Source: an uncultured Bacteroidia bacterium
Lineage (GTDB): Bacteria > Bacteroidota > Bacteroidia > Bacteroidales > UBA932
Assembly (NCBI GenBank): GCA_902789395.1
Contig: CADANY010000005.1
Span: forward strand, 124,001 to 188,000
Direction of reading: 5' to 3'
Length of the DNA stretch: 64,000 nt
Below the pieces are notes generated by a model. It had not been told where the DNA came from, searched no databases, and was given only the letters and a program-made list of their open reading frames with translations. The position numbers and the translations under genes are program-made. Shown one piece after another: positions 8,723-16,938 of the stretch. How positions within the stretch are numbered: the first letter of the stretch is position 1; each line of letters starts with the position of its first letter.

Positions 8723-10180
8723 ATGAAACAGGGACTCGAGACCAAACTGACCCTCCAGCAGAAGCTTTCTCCGCTGCAGATCCAGACCATCAAGCTGATC
8801 GAAATGCCGATCCAGGTCCTGGAACCGTTCGTGCGTGAAGAGCTGAACAATAATCCCGTTCTGGACGATACGCCTCAGGCTGGGAAAGACGATGAGGGAC
8901 CGAAAGACGTCTCGATCTCCGAAATGGAAGACAACGAAAAGAGCGGCGGAAGCATGGAGGACAATTACTCCGACTATTCTGACGACGATATTCCCTCTTA
9001 CAACCTCCACGTCAACAACTGGGGGAAGGACGAGCGCCCGGAGTACAATACCTTCTCAGTCAAGCAGAGTTTCACCCAAAGCCTCCAGGAGCAGCTCGGA
9101 TTCAGGAATCTGAGCGAGCACGAGCGCAAGGTGGCGGAATTCATCATCGGCAGCCTGGACGACGCGGGATACCTGCGCCGCGACTTGGAAGCCCTCGTAG
9201 ATGATATGGCCTTCCGGGCCGGAATAGAAACGACTTCGGAAGAGATAGAAAAGATGCTTGGGATCATCCAGCAGTTCGAGCCCTCCGGCGTCGGTGCCCG
9301 GGACCTGCGGGAATGCCTGATGATCCAGCTCGAAGACAAGAAACAGACACCTTCCGTCCAAAACGCCCTCCGGATTATCCGCGACTCGTTCAACGACTTC
9401 ACAGGCAGGCATTTCCAGAAAATCATGACCCGTTTCCACCTTTCCAAGGATGAGATGCAGGACGCCATGAACGAGATCCGCCGCCTGAACCCGTCTCCGG
9501 GCGGCCAGGTCGACGATTCTTACGACGACAAGATCCAGCAGGTCGTTCCCGATTTCCGGCTGGATTATGAGAACGGGGAACTGATCCTGTCCATGCCCCG
9601 TTTTTCCATCCCGGAACTGCGGATCAAACGGGAATATGCAGACATTCTCGAGTCCGGCCGATACTCTGCAGAGCGCTCCCAGAAAGAAGCGGCAACCTTC
9701 GTCAAGCAGAAGATCGATTCCGCGAAATGGTTCATCGAAGCGCTCCGGCAGCGTCAGAATACCCTGGAAAGTACCATGCGGGCTATCATCAGCTACCAGC
9801 ACGATTTCTTTATCGACGGAGATGAATCCCATCTGCGGCCGATGGTCCTGAAGGATATCGCGGAAATCACCGGATTTGATATTTCTACAATTTCCCGGGT
9901 GGTCAACAGCAAGTGGATCGAGACTCATTTCGGTGTCTTCCGGCTCAAGGATTTCTTCTCGGAAGGTCTTGAGAACCAGGACGGAGAGGAAGTCTCGACC
10001 CGTGAGATTAAAAAGGTTCTCCGGGAATGTGTGGACAATGAAGACAAGCATAATCCACTAACCGACGATGAGCTCGTCGACGCCCTCAATGCGAAGGGTT
10101 ACAAGGTAGCAAGACGAACGATTGCCAAATACCGCTCCCAACTTGACATCCCCAAAGCCAGATTAAGGAGAGAGCTTTAA
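8723..10180 (+). CDS. rpoN: RNA polymerase sigma-54 factor
   Basis: This 485-residue protein is the sigma factor that needs AAA+ activators and recognises -24/-12 promoters. Region I is the glutamine-rich start (LTLQQKLSPLQIQTIKLIEM). It is followed by an acidic linker (residues ~50-95), the core-binding domain and a helix-turn-helix. The diagnostic RpoN box near the C-terminus reads ARRTIAKYRSQL. Length and order are normal for Bacteroidetes. ftcD begins 21 nt downstream. Confidence 0.96.
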   Translation: MKQGLETKLTLQQKLSPLQIQTIKLIEMPIQVLEPFVREELNNNPVLDDTPQAGKDDEGPKDVSISEMEDNEKSGGSMEDNYSDYSDDDIPSYNLHVNNWGKDERPEYNTFSVKQSFTQSLQEQLGFRNLSEHERKVAEFIIGSLDDAGYLRRDLEALVDDMAFRAGIETTSEEIEKMLGIIQQFEPSGVGARDLRECLMIQLEDKKQTPSVQNALRIIRDSFNDFTGRHFQKIMTRFHLSKDEMQDAMNEIRRLNPSPGGQVDDSYDDKIQQVVPDFRLDYENGELILSMPRFSIPELRIKREYADILESGRYSAERSQKEAATFVKQKIDSAKWFIEALRQRQNTLESTMRAIISYQHDFFIDGDESHLRPMVLKDIAEITGFDISTISRVVNSKWIETHFGVFRLKDFFSEGLENQDGEEVSTREIKKVLRECVDNEDKHNPLTDDELVDALNAKGYKVARRTIAKYRSQLDIPKARLRREL

Positions 10181-10201
10181 CTGATAACCAAACATGCAAG
10201 A

Positions 10202-11911
10202 ATGAAAAGAATAATCGAGTGCGTCCCCAACTACAGCGAGGGACGCGACCGTTCTGTTATCGACCGCATCGTCTCGGCGATTTCCTCTGTCAAGGGAGTC
10301 CGGGTCTTGGATGTGGACCCGGGAGAAGCGACCAATCGCACCGTCGTTACTTTCGTAGGTGAGCCTGAACCTGTTCTCGAAGCCGCTTTCCGTGGAGCCG
10401 AAAAGGCCAAGGAACTGATTGACATGCGACTCCATCACGGGGCCCATCCACGCAGCGGTGCAACTGATGTCCTTCCCCTCATTCCCGTTTCGGGCATTAC
10501 CCTGGAAGAATGTGCCATACTGGCCAGGGGGCTCGCTGAACGGCTCTATAAGGAGCTCGGCATCCCCTGCTACTGTTACGAAGCCGCTGCATTTACCCCC
10601 GAGCGCCGGAATCTGGCTGTCTGCCGAGCCGGCGAATACGAAGCGCTTCCCGAAAAGATGTCCGATCCTGCCCGGAAACCGGATTTCGGCGGAGCCTGGG
10701 ACGAGGTGGCCGCCAAAGCGGGAGCAACAAACGTCGGTGCCCGCAATTTCCTGGTTGCCGTCAACTTCAACCTCAACACGACTTCGACCCGCCGCGCCAT
10801 GGCGGTTGCTTTCGATGTCCGGGAAAAGGGGCGGAAGGCCCGTGAGGGCGGTTCCCTGACGGGAAAACTACTCAAGGATGACAAGGGCGACCAACTTTGG
10901 ATTCCCGGTACGTTGAAAGGGTGCAAGGCCATCGGCTGGTTCATTGATGAATACGGAATTGCTCAGGTGTCCATGAACATCACCGACATCGATGCCGTTC
11001 CGCTCCATATCGCTTTCGAAGAGGTCTGCCGCGCCGCAGCCGCGAGAGGACTCCGGGTAACCGGGACCGAAATCGTCGGGTTGGTTCCGAAAAAAGTCCT
11101 CATTGAGGCAGGACGATTCTATCTTGAAAGACAGCAGCGCTCCCTCGGTATTTCCGAAGAAGAAATCATCCGCATCGCCGTCAAATCGATGTCTCTTGAC
11201 GATCTCAAGCCGTTCAATCCCAAGGAGAAAGTCATTGAATATCTGATGGAAGACGAAGCGGAACTCGCACGCAGGGAGAAACTGATCCGAATGAGTGTCA
11301 AGGACTTCACAGCTGAGACCGCTTCCGAATCGGCTGCTCCGGGAGGCGGATCCGTATCCGCCTGCATGGGTGCACTCGGTGCCGCACTGGCTACGATGGT
11401 TGCCAACCTATCCGCCCACAAACGCGGCTGGGACGAGCGCTGGAAGGAGTTTTCAGACATAGCAGAAAAAGGCCAGGCGCTTGTCGGAGAACTGCTCTCT
11501 CTCGTAGACGAAGACACGGCAGCCTTCAACCGGATCATGGATGTATTCTCCATGCCGAAAGGAACGGAAGAAGAGAAAGCCGCCCGGGCAGCCGCCCTCG
11601 AAGAAGCAACGCTTTATGCCGCTTCCGTTCCCCTTCGGACAATGGAAGCTGCCCTGAAGGCCCTTCCGCTCGCACTTGAGATGGCCGAAAAAGGCAATCC
11701 CGCCTCGGCCTCCGATGCGGGCGTTGCGGCGCTTGCCGCCGTCGCCGGCATCCGCGGAGCCGCCCTCAACGTACGGATCAATGCCGCAGGACTGAAGGAT
11801 CCCGCTCCGGCAAGGCCGCTTCTCGAACGTGCCGACGCTATCGTCCGCGAAGCCCTTTCCCTCCAGGACAAAGTCCTCGATGCCGTTAATGACCACATAA
11901 GCCTCTCATAA
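10202..11911 (+). CDS. ftcD: Glutamate formimidoyltransferase / formimidoyltetrahydrofolate cyclodeaminase
   Basis: This 569-residue bifunctional enzyme handles the last step of histidine breakdown. It moves the formimino group from formiminoglutamate to tetrahydrofolate, then releases ammonia to give methenyl-THF. Residues 1 to ~330 are the formiminotransferase (IIECVPNYSEGRD, then DMRLHHGAHPRSGATDVLPL). Residues ~360-569 are the all-helical cyclodeaminase, opening with FTAETASESAAPGGGSVSA. The same fusion occurs in animals and in many Bacteroidetes. It precedes hutU, hutH and hutI, from which a structured repeat separates it. Confidence 0.95.
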   Translation: MKRIIECVPNYSEGRDRSVIDRIVSAISSVKGVRVLDVDPGEATNRTVVTFVGEPEPVLEAAFRGAEKAKELIDMRLHHGAHPRSGATDVLPLIPVSGITLEECAILARGLAERLYKELGIPCYCYEAAAFTPERRNLAVCRAGEYEALPEKMSDPARKPDFGGAWDEVAAKAGATNVGARNFLVAVNFNLNTTSTRRAMAVAFDVREKGRKAREGGSLTGKLLKDDKGDQLWIPGTLKGCKAIGWFIDEYGIAQVSMNITDIDAVPLHIAFEEVCRAAAARGLRVTGTEIVGLVPKKVLIEAGRFYLERQQRSLGISEEEIIRIAVKSMSLDDLKPFNPKEKVIEYLMEDEAELARREKLIRMSVKDFTAETASESAAPGGGSVSACMGALGAALATMVANLSAHKRGWDERWKEFSDIAEKGQALVGELLSLVDEDTAAFNRIMDVFSMPKGTEEEKAARAAALEEATLYAASVPLRTMEAALKALPLALEMAEKGNPASASDAGVAALAAVAGIRGAALNVRINAAGLKDPAPARPLLERADAIVREALSLQDKVLDAVNDHISLS

Positions 11912-11920
11912 CGATAACCG

Positions 11921-12041
11921 GTACAGGAGAGAGGGGCAGGGCCCTGAAACCGTCACTCCGTGACCCCTCCCTGAAGGGCCCCTCCCTCTTACAGTGCCGA
12001 GGGTGGCATGGGTTTCAGGTCCCTGCCCCTCTCCCCTGTAC
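11921..12041 (-). repeat. Structured palindromic element, copy 2 (between ftcD and hutU)
   Basis: Two 31-nt arms (11921-11951 and 12011-12041) pair at 29 of 31 positions. The 59-nt core between them, read on the minus strand, has the TGCC/GGCA hairpin with loop ACCCTC, the TAAGAGGGAGGGG strand, a CCCT/AGGG hairpin and a GTCAC/GTGAC hairpin. It lies 9 nt after the ftcD stop codon and 15 nt before the hutU ATG, antisense to the operon. In the mRNA it would form one long branched hairpin between two cistrons. Confidence 0.85.
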
Positions 12042-12056
12042 AAAACGTAATTGATA

Positions 12057-14075
12057 ATGACTTTTATCGAAGAAATCCTTACGGGGATCCCGGCGGAACT
12101 GCCGGAGGTAAAACCCTACGACCCCGAAGTCAACCACGCTCCTAAACGGAAAGACATCCTCTCTGAAGAAGAAAAAGTCCTCGCCTTGAAAAACGCCCTC
12201 CGGTACTTCCCGCAGCGGCATCATGCGATCCTCGCCCAGGAATTCGCTGAAGAACTCCGCACCTACGGACGCATCTATATGTACCGGTTCCGTCCTTCGT
12301 ACGAAATGTATGCAAGACCGATCGACCAGTATCCGGCCCGCTCCCGCCAGGCAGCCGCCATCATGGCCATGATCCAGAACAATCTGGACCCGAGGGTTGC
12401 CCAGCATCCTCACGAACTGATTATCTACGGCGGCAACGGCGCCATCTTCCAGAACTGGGCCCAGTACCGCCTGACGATGCAATACCTTGCAACCATGACG
12501 GACGAGCAGACCCTCGTCATGTACTCCGGCCATCCGATGGGCCTTTTCCCTTCCCACAAGGATGCGCCGAGGGTCATCGTAACCAACGGCATGGTCATTC
12601 CCAATTATTCGAAACCGGACCATTGGGAGAAATTCAACGCCCTCGGCGTCTCCCAGTACGGACAGATGACGGCCGGATCCTATATGTATATCGGCCCACA
12701 AGGCATTGTCCACGGCACGACGATCACGGTGATGAACGCAGCTCGGAAACAGCTCAGAGCCAAGGGGCTCAGCGGGGACGACCGGGGCGGACTGCTCTTT
12801 GTCACCGCCGGACTCGGCGGCATGTCCGGCGCCCAGCCGAAAGCCGGAAATATCGCCGGCGTTGTCAGCGTCACGGCTGAAATCAACCCCCTCGCGGCCG
12901 AAAAAAGATACGCCCAGGGATGGGTCGACGAACTCCACCGGGATCTCGACAGCCTTATGGACCGGATCCGCAAGGCCGTCACTGCAAAAGAAGTCGTTTC
13001 CCTCGCCTACGTCGGGAACGTCGTGGACCTGTGGGAGCGCCTCGCGGACGAAGGGGTCCATGTCGATCTCGGCTCCGACCAGACCTCCCTCCACAATCCG
13101 TGGGCAGGCGGTTATTACCCGGTCGGATACTCCCTCGAAGAATCCAAACGCATGATGGCAGAAGATCCGGAGCGTTTCAGGGAGGCGGTCCAGGCCTCGC
13201 TGCGACGCCATGTCGCCGCGATCAACCGGCTCGCTGCAAACGGGATGTACTTCTTCGACTATGGCAATGCCTTCCTGCTTGAGAGCTCCCGCGCCGGAGC
13301 GGATATCCTGCTGCCGGACGGACGTTTCCGGTACCCTTCCTATGTCCAGGACATCATGGGACCGCTCTATTTTGACTACGGGTTCGGACCGTTTCGCTGG
13401 GTATGCATGAGTGAAGACCCGGCCGATCTGGCGAAAACGGACGCCCTGGCCATGCAGGTTCTTTCCGACATCGCCAAGAACGCTCCGGAAGAAATCGCCG
13501 GACAGATGCGGGACAATATCCACTGGATCGAAGAGGCCGGACGCAACCACCTTGTCGTCGGATCGCAGGCCCGCATCCTCTACGCCGACTGTGAAGGCCG
13601 GACGAAAATCGCCCTGGCTTTCAATGAAGCGATCCGGAGCGGCGAGATTACCGCTCCGATTGTACTCGGGCGTGACCACCACGACGTATCCGGTACGGAT
13701 TCGCCGTTCCGCGAAACATCCAACATCTATGACGGATCCCAGTTTACCGCCGATATGGCGGTCCAGAACGTAATCGGCGACGCTTTCCGCGGCGCAACCT
13801 GGGTCTCGATCCACAATGGAGGAGGCGTAGGCTGGGGCGAGGTCATCAACGGAGGATTCGGTATGGTCATCGACGGCTCTGACGATTCCGCCCGGCACAT
13901 CCGGGAAATGCTGTTCTGGGATGTGAACAACGGCATCGCCCGCCGTTCGTGGGCTCGTAATGAGGGAGCCCGCATGGCCATCGAACGGGAAATGGCCCGC
14001 ACTCCGGGACTGAAAGTGACCCTCCCGAACCTTGCAGACGAATCATTAATCCGAAAAACACTCGAAAACGCATGA
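12057..14075 (+). CDS. hutU: Urocanate hydratase
   Basis: This NAD-dependent enzyme converts urocanate to imidazolonepropionate, the second step of histidine degradation. The product has 672 residues from the ATG at 12057; a TTG two codons earlier is a less likely start. Family landmarks are the NAD-binding stretch GLGGMSGAQPKA, the YADCEGRTKIA segment with the conserved Cys, and the C-terminal GVGWGEVINGGFG. The 672-residue length is typical of Bacteroidetes and eukaryote-like urocanases, longer than the ~555 of Proteobacteria. Its stop codon overlaps the hutH start (ATGA). Confidence 0.95.
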   Translation: MTFIEEILTGIPAELPEVKPYDPEVNHAPKRKDILSEEEKVLALKNALRYFPQRHHAILAQEFAEELRTYGRIYMYRFRPSYEMYARPIDQYPARSRQAAAIMAMIQNNLDPRVAQHPHELIIYGGNGAIFQNWAQYRLTMQYLATMTDEQTLVMYSGHPMGLFPSHKDAPRVIVTNGMVIPNYSKPDHWEKFNALGVSQYGQMTAGSYMYIGPQGIVHGTTITVMNAARKQLRAKGLSGDDRGGLLFVTAGLGGMSGAQPKAGNIAGVVSVTAEINPLAAEKRYAQGWVDELHRDLDSLMDRIRKAVTAKEVVSLAYVGNVVDLWERLADEGVHVDLGSDQTSLHNPWAGGYYPVGYSLEESKRMMAEDPERFREAVQASLRRHVAAINRLAANGMYFFDYGNAFLLESSRAGADILLPDGRFRYPSYVQDIMGPLYFDYGFGPFRWVCMSEDPADLAKTDALAMQVLSDIAKNAPEEIAGQMRDNIHWIEEAGRNHLVVGSQARILYADCEGRTKIALAFNEAIRSGEITAPIVLGRDHHDVSGTDSPFRETSNIYDGSQFTADMAVQNVIGDAFRGATWVSIHNGGGVGWGEVINGGFGMVIDGSDDSARHIREMLFWDVNNGIARRSWARNEGARMAIEREMARTPGLKVTLPNLADESLIRKTLENA

Positions 14076-15559
14076 CACACTATATCTCCAAAGACCGGCT
14101 TTCACTTGAAAAACTGAAAGAAATCATTGATACCCACACCAAAATCGCCCTCTCGGAAGAAGCGGTCAACGATGTCATCAAATGCCGGAAGTACCTGGAC
14201 AGCAAGATGGAAGACATCGGACGCCCGGTCTATGGCATTACAACCGGATTCGGCTCACTCTACAACGTAACGATTCCGGCAGACGAACTCTCCCAGCTCC
14301 AATATAACCTCGTCGTTTCGCATGCCTGTGGCGCCGGGGAGACCGTTCGCCCGGAAATTGTCAAGATCATGCTTTTCCTCAAGGCCCAGAGCCTTTCCTA
14401 CGGCCACTCCGGAGCCCAGCTTATCACAGTCCAGCGCCTGATCGACATGTTCAACGAGGACATCCTGCCGGTCGTCTACCAGCAGGGCTCGCTCGGCGCC
14501 TCAGGCGATCTGGCCCCGCTCGCCCACATGAGCCTCCCGCTCATCGGCCTCGGAGAAGTCCTGTACCGGGGACGGATCCGTCCCTCCGCCGAAGTCTGGG
14601 CGGAAAAAGGATGGGAACCGATCACACTGCAGTCCAAAGAGGGCCTGGCTCTTCTGAACGGGACGCAGTTCATGAGTGCCCACGCCGTTTGGTCGATCCT
14701 TAAGAGCATGCGGCTTTCCCGCTGGGCCGACCGGATCGGGGCCATGTCCCTGGATGCATACGACGGCCGTATCGAGCCGTTCCTGCCGCTGACCCACCAG
14801 CTCCGCCCCCATTTCGGGCAGATCGAGACCGGGAAAGTCTTTATGGAAACCCTGGAAGGAAGCGAACTGATCAACCGGCCGAAAGAGCATGTCCAGGACC
14901 CGTACAGTTTCCGCTGCATTCCCCAGATCCATGGGGCGGTAAAGGACAATATCCTCTATGTCAAGTCCGTTATTGAGAACGAAATCAACTCCGCGACCGA
15001 TAATCCGAATATCTTCCCGGACGAGGATATGGTCATTTCTGCGGGCAATTTCCATGGCGAACCGATCGCTATTCCGATGGACGCACTCGCCATTGCGATG
15101 TCCGAACTGGCCAGCATTTCGGAGCGACGGACTTACCAGCTGATCCACGGACTCCGGGGGCTCCCGAAGTATCTGGTCGCCAACCCGGGACTCAACAGCG
15201 GATTCATGATTCCGCAGTATACGGCAGCCTCGATCGTCAGCCAGAACAAGGGCCTTTGCTGGCCGGCTTCCTGTGATTCTATTCCTTCATCACAGGGCCA
15301 GGAAGATCATGTCAGCATGGGATCGAATTCCGCGACGAAACTCGTCCGCGTAGTCGACAATGTTGAGACCGTTCTCGGCATTGAACTTTTCAATGCGGCC
15401 CAGGCGCTCGAATTCCGCCGCCCGGCGAAGTCGTCACCCATCCTGGAACGTATCTTCACGGATTTCCGGAAAGTCGTTCCCTTCATAGACAACGATACAT
15501 ATATGCATCCCCTGATCGAGAAATCCGTCCAATTCCTCCGTCAGGAGCAGTATATATAG
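14072..15559 (+). CDS. hutH: Histidine ammonia-lyase
   Basis: It removes ammonia from histidine to give urocanate, the entry step of the pathway. The 495-residue protein carries the Ala-Ser-Gly triad that cyclises to the MIO cofactor, at residues 143-145 (LGASGDLAPLAHMSLPLIG). Its start overlaps the end of hutU by 4 nt, so translation is probably coupled. Copy 3 of the structured repeat begins 3 nt after its stop codon and separates it from hutI. Confidence 0.96.
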   Translation: MTHYISKDRLSLEKLKEIIDTHTKIALSEEAVNDVIKCRKYLDSKMEDIGRPVYGITTGFGSLYNVTIPADELSQLQYNLVVSHACGAGETVRPEIVKIMLFLKAQSLSYGHSGAQLITVQRLIDMFNEDILPVVYQQGSLGASGDLAPLAHMSLPLIGLGEVLYRGRIRPSAEVWAEKGWEPITLQSKEGLALLNGTQFMSAHAVWSILKSMRLSRWADRIGAMSLDAYDGRIEPFLPLTHQLRPHFGQIETGKVFMETLEGSELINRPKEHVQDPYSFRCIPQIHGAVKDNILYVKSVIENEINSATDNPNIFPDEDMVISAGNFHGEPIAIPMDALAIAMSELASISERRTYQLIHGLRGLPKYLVANPGLNSGFMIPQYTAASIVSQNKGLCWPASCDSIPSSQGQEDHVSMGSNSATKLVRVVDNVETVLGIELFNAAQALEFRRPAKSSPILERIFTDFRKVVPFIDNDTYMHPLIEKSVQFLRQEQYI

Positions 15560-15562
15560 CTA

Positions 15563-15697
15563 TTTCGGGGGACAGGGGGTATTCACCCGAAATCCATGGC
15601 TACCCTCGGCCATGTAAGAGGGAGGGGCCCGGCCGGCAGACCGGGAGGGGTCGGAGCGAAGCGGAGACGATTTCGGGGAATACCCCTGCTCCCGAAA
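15563..15697 (+). repeat. Structured palindromic element, copy 3 (between hutH and hutI)
   Basis: Arms of 31 and 28 nt (15563-15593 and 15670-15697) pair imperfectly but extensively. The core has the CATGGCT/GGCCATG hairpin with loop ACCCTC, then TAAGAGGGAGGGG, a CCCGG/CCGGG hairpin and a last hairpin closed by GTC/GAC around GC-GAA-GC. It lies in the sense direction of the operon, opposite to copy 2. It ends 23 nt before the hutI start codon and so could influence hutI translation or mRNA stability. Confidence 0.85.
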
Positions 15698-15720
15698 AGT
15701 GAAAAACAAAACGTGACCTT

Positions 15721-16938
15721 ATGAAGACAATCATCAATATCGGCGAACTTGTCGGAATCGTGCCGGAAGGCGTGCTCCGGAAGCAGGGAACTGAAATGGC
15801 GGAAACGGGCATCCTGCATGATGCCTGGATCGCCATCGAAGACGGACGGATCTCCGGATTCGGTCCAATGAACTCCCGCCCGGCCGACAAAGGGGAAGTA
15901 GTTGATGCTGAGGGAGGAATGGTCCTTCCTGCCTTCTGCGACAGCCACACCCACATCGTCTATGCCGGCAGCCGGGACGGTGAATTCCTGGACAAGATCA
16001 ACGGCCTCTCCTATGAAGAGATCGCTGAAAGGGGCGGCGGCATCCTCAATTCCTCAGATCTGCTCGGCCGGACCTCCGAAGAGGACCTGTTCCGCCAGAG
16101 CATCGCCAGAGCGCGGGAGATGATGGAAAAGGGAACCGGTTCGATCGAGATCAAGAGCGGGTACGGACTCAGCCCGGCCGGCGAGATGAAAATGCTCCGG
16201 GTCATCCGGCGCATCCGGGAGAGCATCCCCGCAAATGTTCGCGCCACCTATCTCGGCGCCCATGCCGTCGGACGCGGATATTCCCATGAAGAATATGTCC
16301 GGGCCGTCATAGACCTTCTCCCCGAAGCGGCGGGATGGGCCGATTTCGTCGACGTCTTCTGCGACGAAGGGTTCTTTACCGTGAGCGATACGGACCGAAT
16401 CCTGACAGCGGCGAAACCGTTCGGCCTCCGTCCCAAAATCCATGCGAACGAGCTGGCGGTCAGCGGGGGCGTCCAAATTGGCGTCCGGCACGACGCCCTG
16501 TCTGTAGACCACCTGGAACGGACTACCGACGCCGAAATCGAAACGCTGAAAGGCTCCGGGACCATGCCCACGATGCTGCCCGGTTCGTCCTTCTTCCTGG
16601 GAATTCCTTTCGGGCGCGCCAGGAACTTCATCCAGGCCGGCCTCGGAATCGCACTTGCCTCGGACTATAATCCCGGCTCCTCCCCTTCCGGAGACATGCG
16701 CTTTGTCATGGCCCTCGGCTGCATCAAGATGCGCCTTACGCCCGTAGAAGCCTTCAATGCCGTGACGCTGAACGGAGCTTATGCCATGGGCCTCAGCGAA
16801 GACACCGGTTCCATTACGGCGGGAAAAAGGGCGGATCTGATTCTGACCCGCCCCGGATGGACCCTTACACGCCTGCCTTATCTATATCAGAGCCCCTTTA
16901 TCAATCGCGTATTCCTGAGGGGAGAACCCCTATCGTAA
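15721..16938 (+). CDS. hutI: Imidazolonepropionase
   Basis: It hydrolyses imidazolonepropionate to formiminoglutamate, the substrate of FtcD, so the four genes form a complete route from histidine. The 405-residue amidohydrolase has the metal-binding HTH in CDSHTHIVYAGSRDGEF (about residues 77-80) and the late ASDYNPGSSPS, with its metal-binding Asp. The start is the ATG at 15721. Its 3' end overlaps that of the convergent P-type ATPase gene by 9 bp. Confidence 0.95.
   Translation: MKTIINIGELVGIVPEGVLRKQGTEMAETGILHDAWIAIEDGRISGFGPMNSRPADKGEVVDAEGGMVLPAFCDSHTHIVYAGSRDGEFLDKINGLSYEEIAERGGGILNSSDLLGRTSEEDLFRQSIARAREMMEKGTGSIEIKSGYGLSPAGEMKMLRVIRRIRESIPANVRATYLGAHAVGRGYSHEEYVRAVIDLLPEAAGWADFVDVFCDEGFFTVSDTDRILTAAKPFGLRPKIHANELAVSGGVQIGVRHDALSVDHLERTTDAEIETLKGSGTMPTMLPGSSFFLGIPFGRARNFIQAGLGIALASDYNPGSSPSGDMRFVMALGCIKMRLTPVEAFNAVTLNGAYAMGLSEDTGSITAGKRADLILTRPGWTLTRLPYLYQSPFINRVFLRGEPLS

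Noticed and set aside
11921-12041. Reading the intergenic repeats as simple factor-independent terminators
   Set aside because: There is no T run after the stem, the core is conserved and branched, and related copies lie inside coding regions, where termination would be harmful.
12015-13898. Long open frame on the minus strand (about 627 codons) across hutU
   Set aside because: It is fully antisense to a clear urocanase gene with family motifs throughout and has no recognisable protein features. High-GC codon use leaves such frames open.
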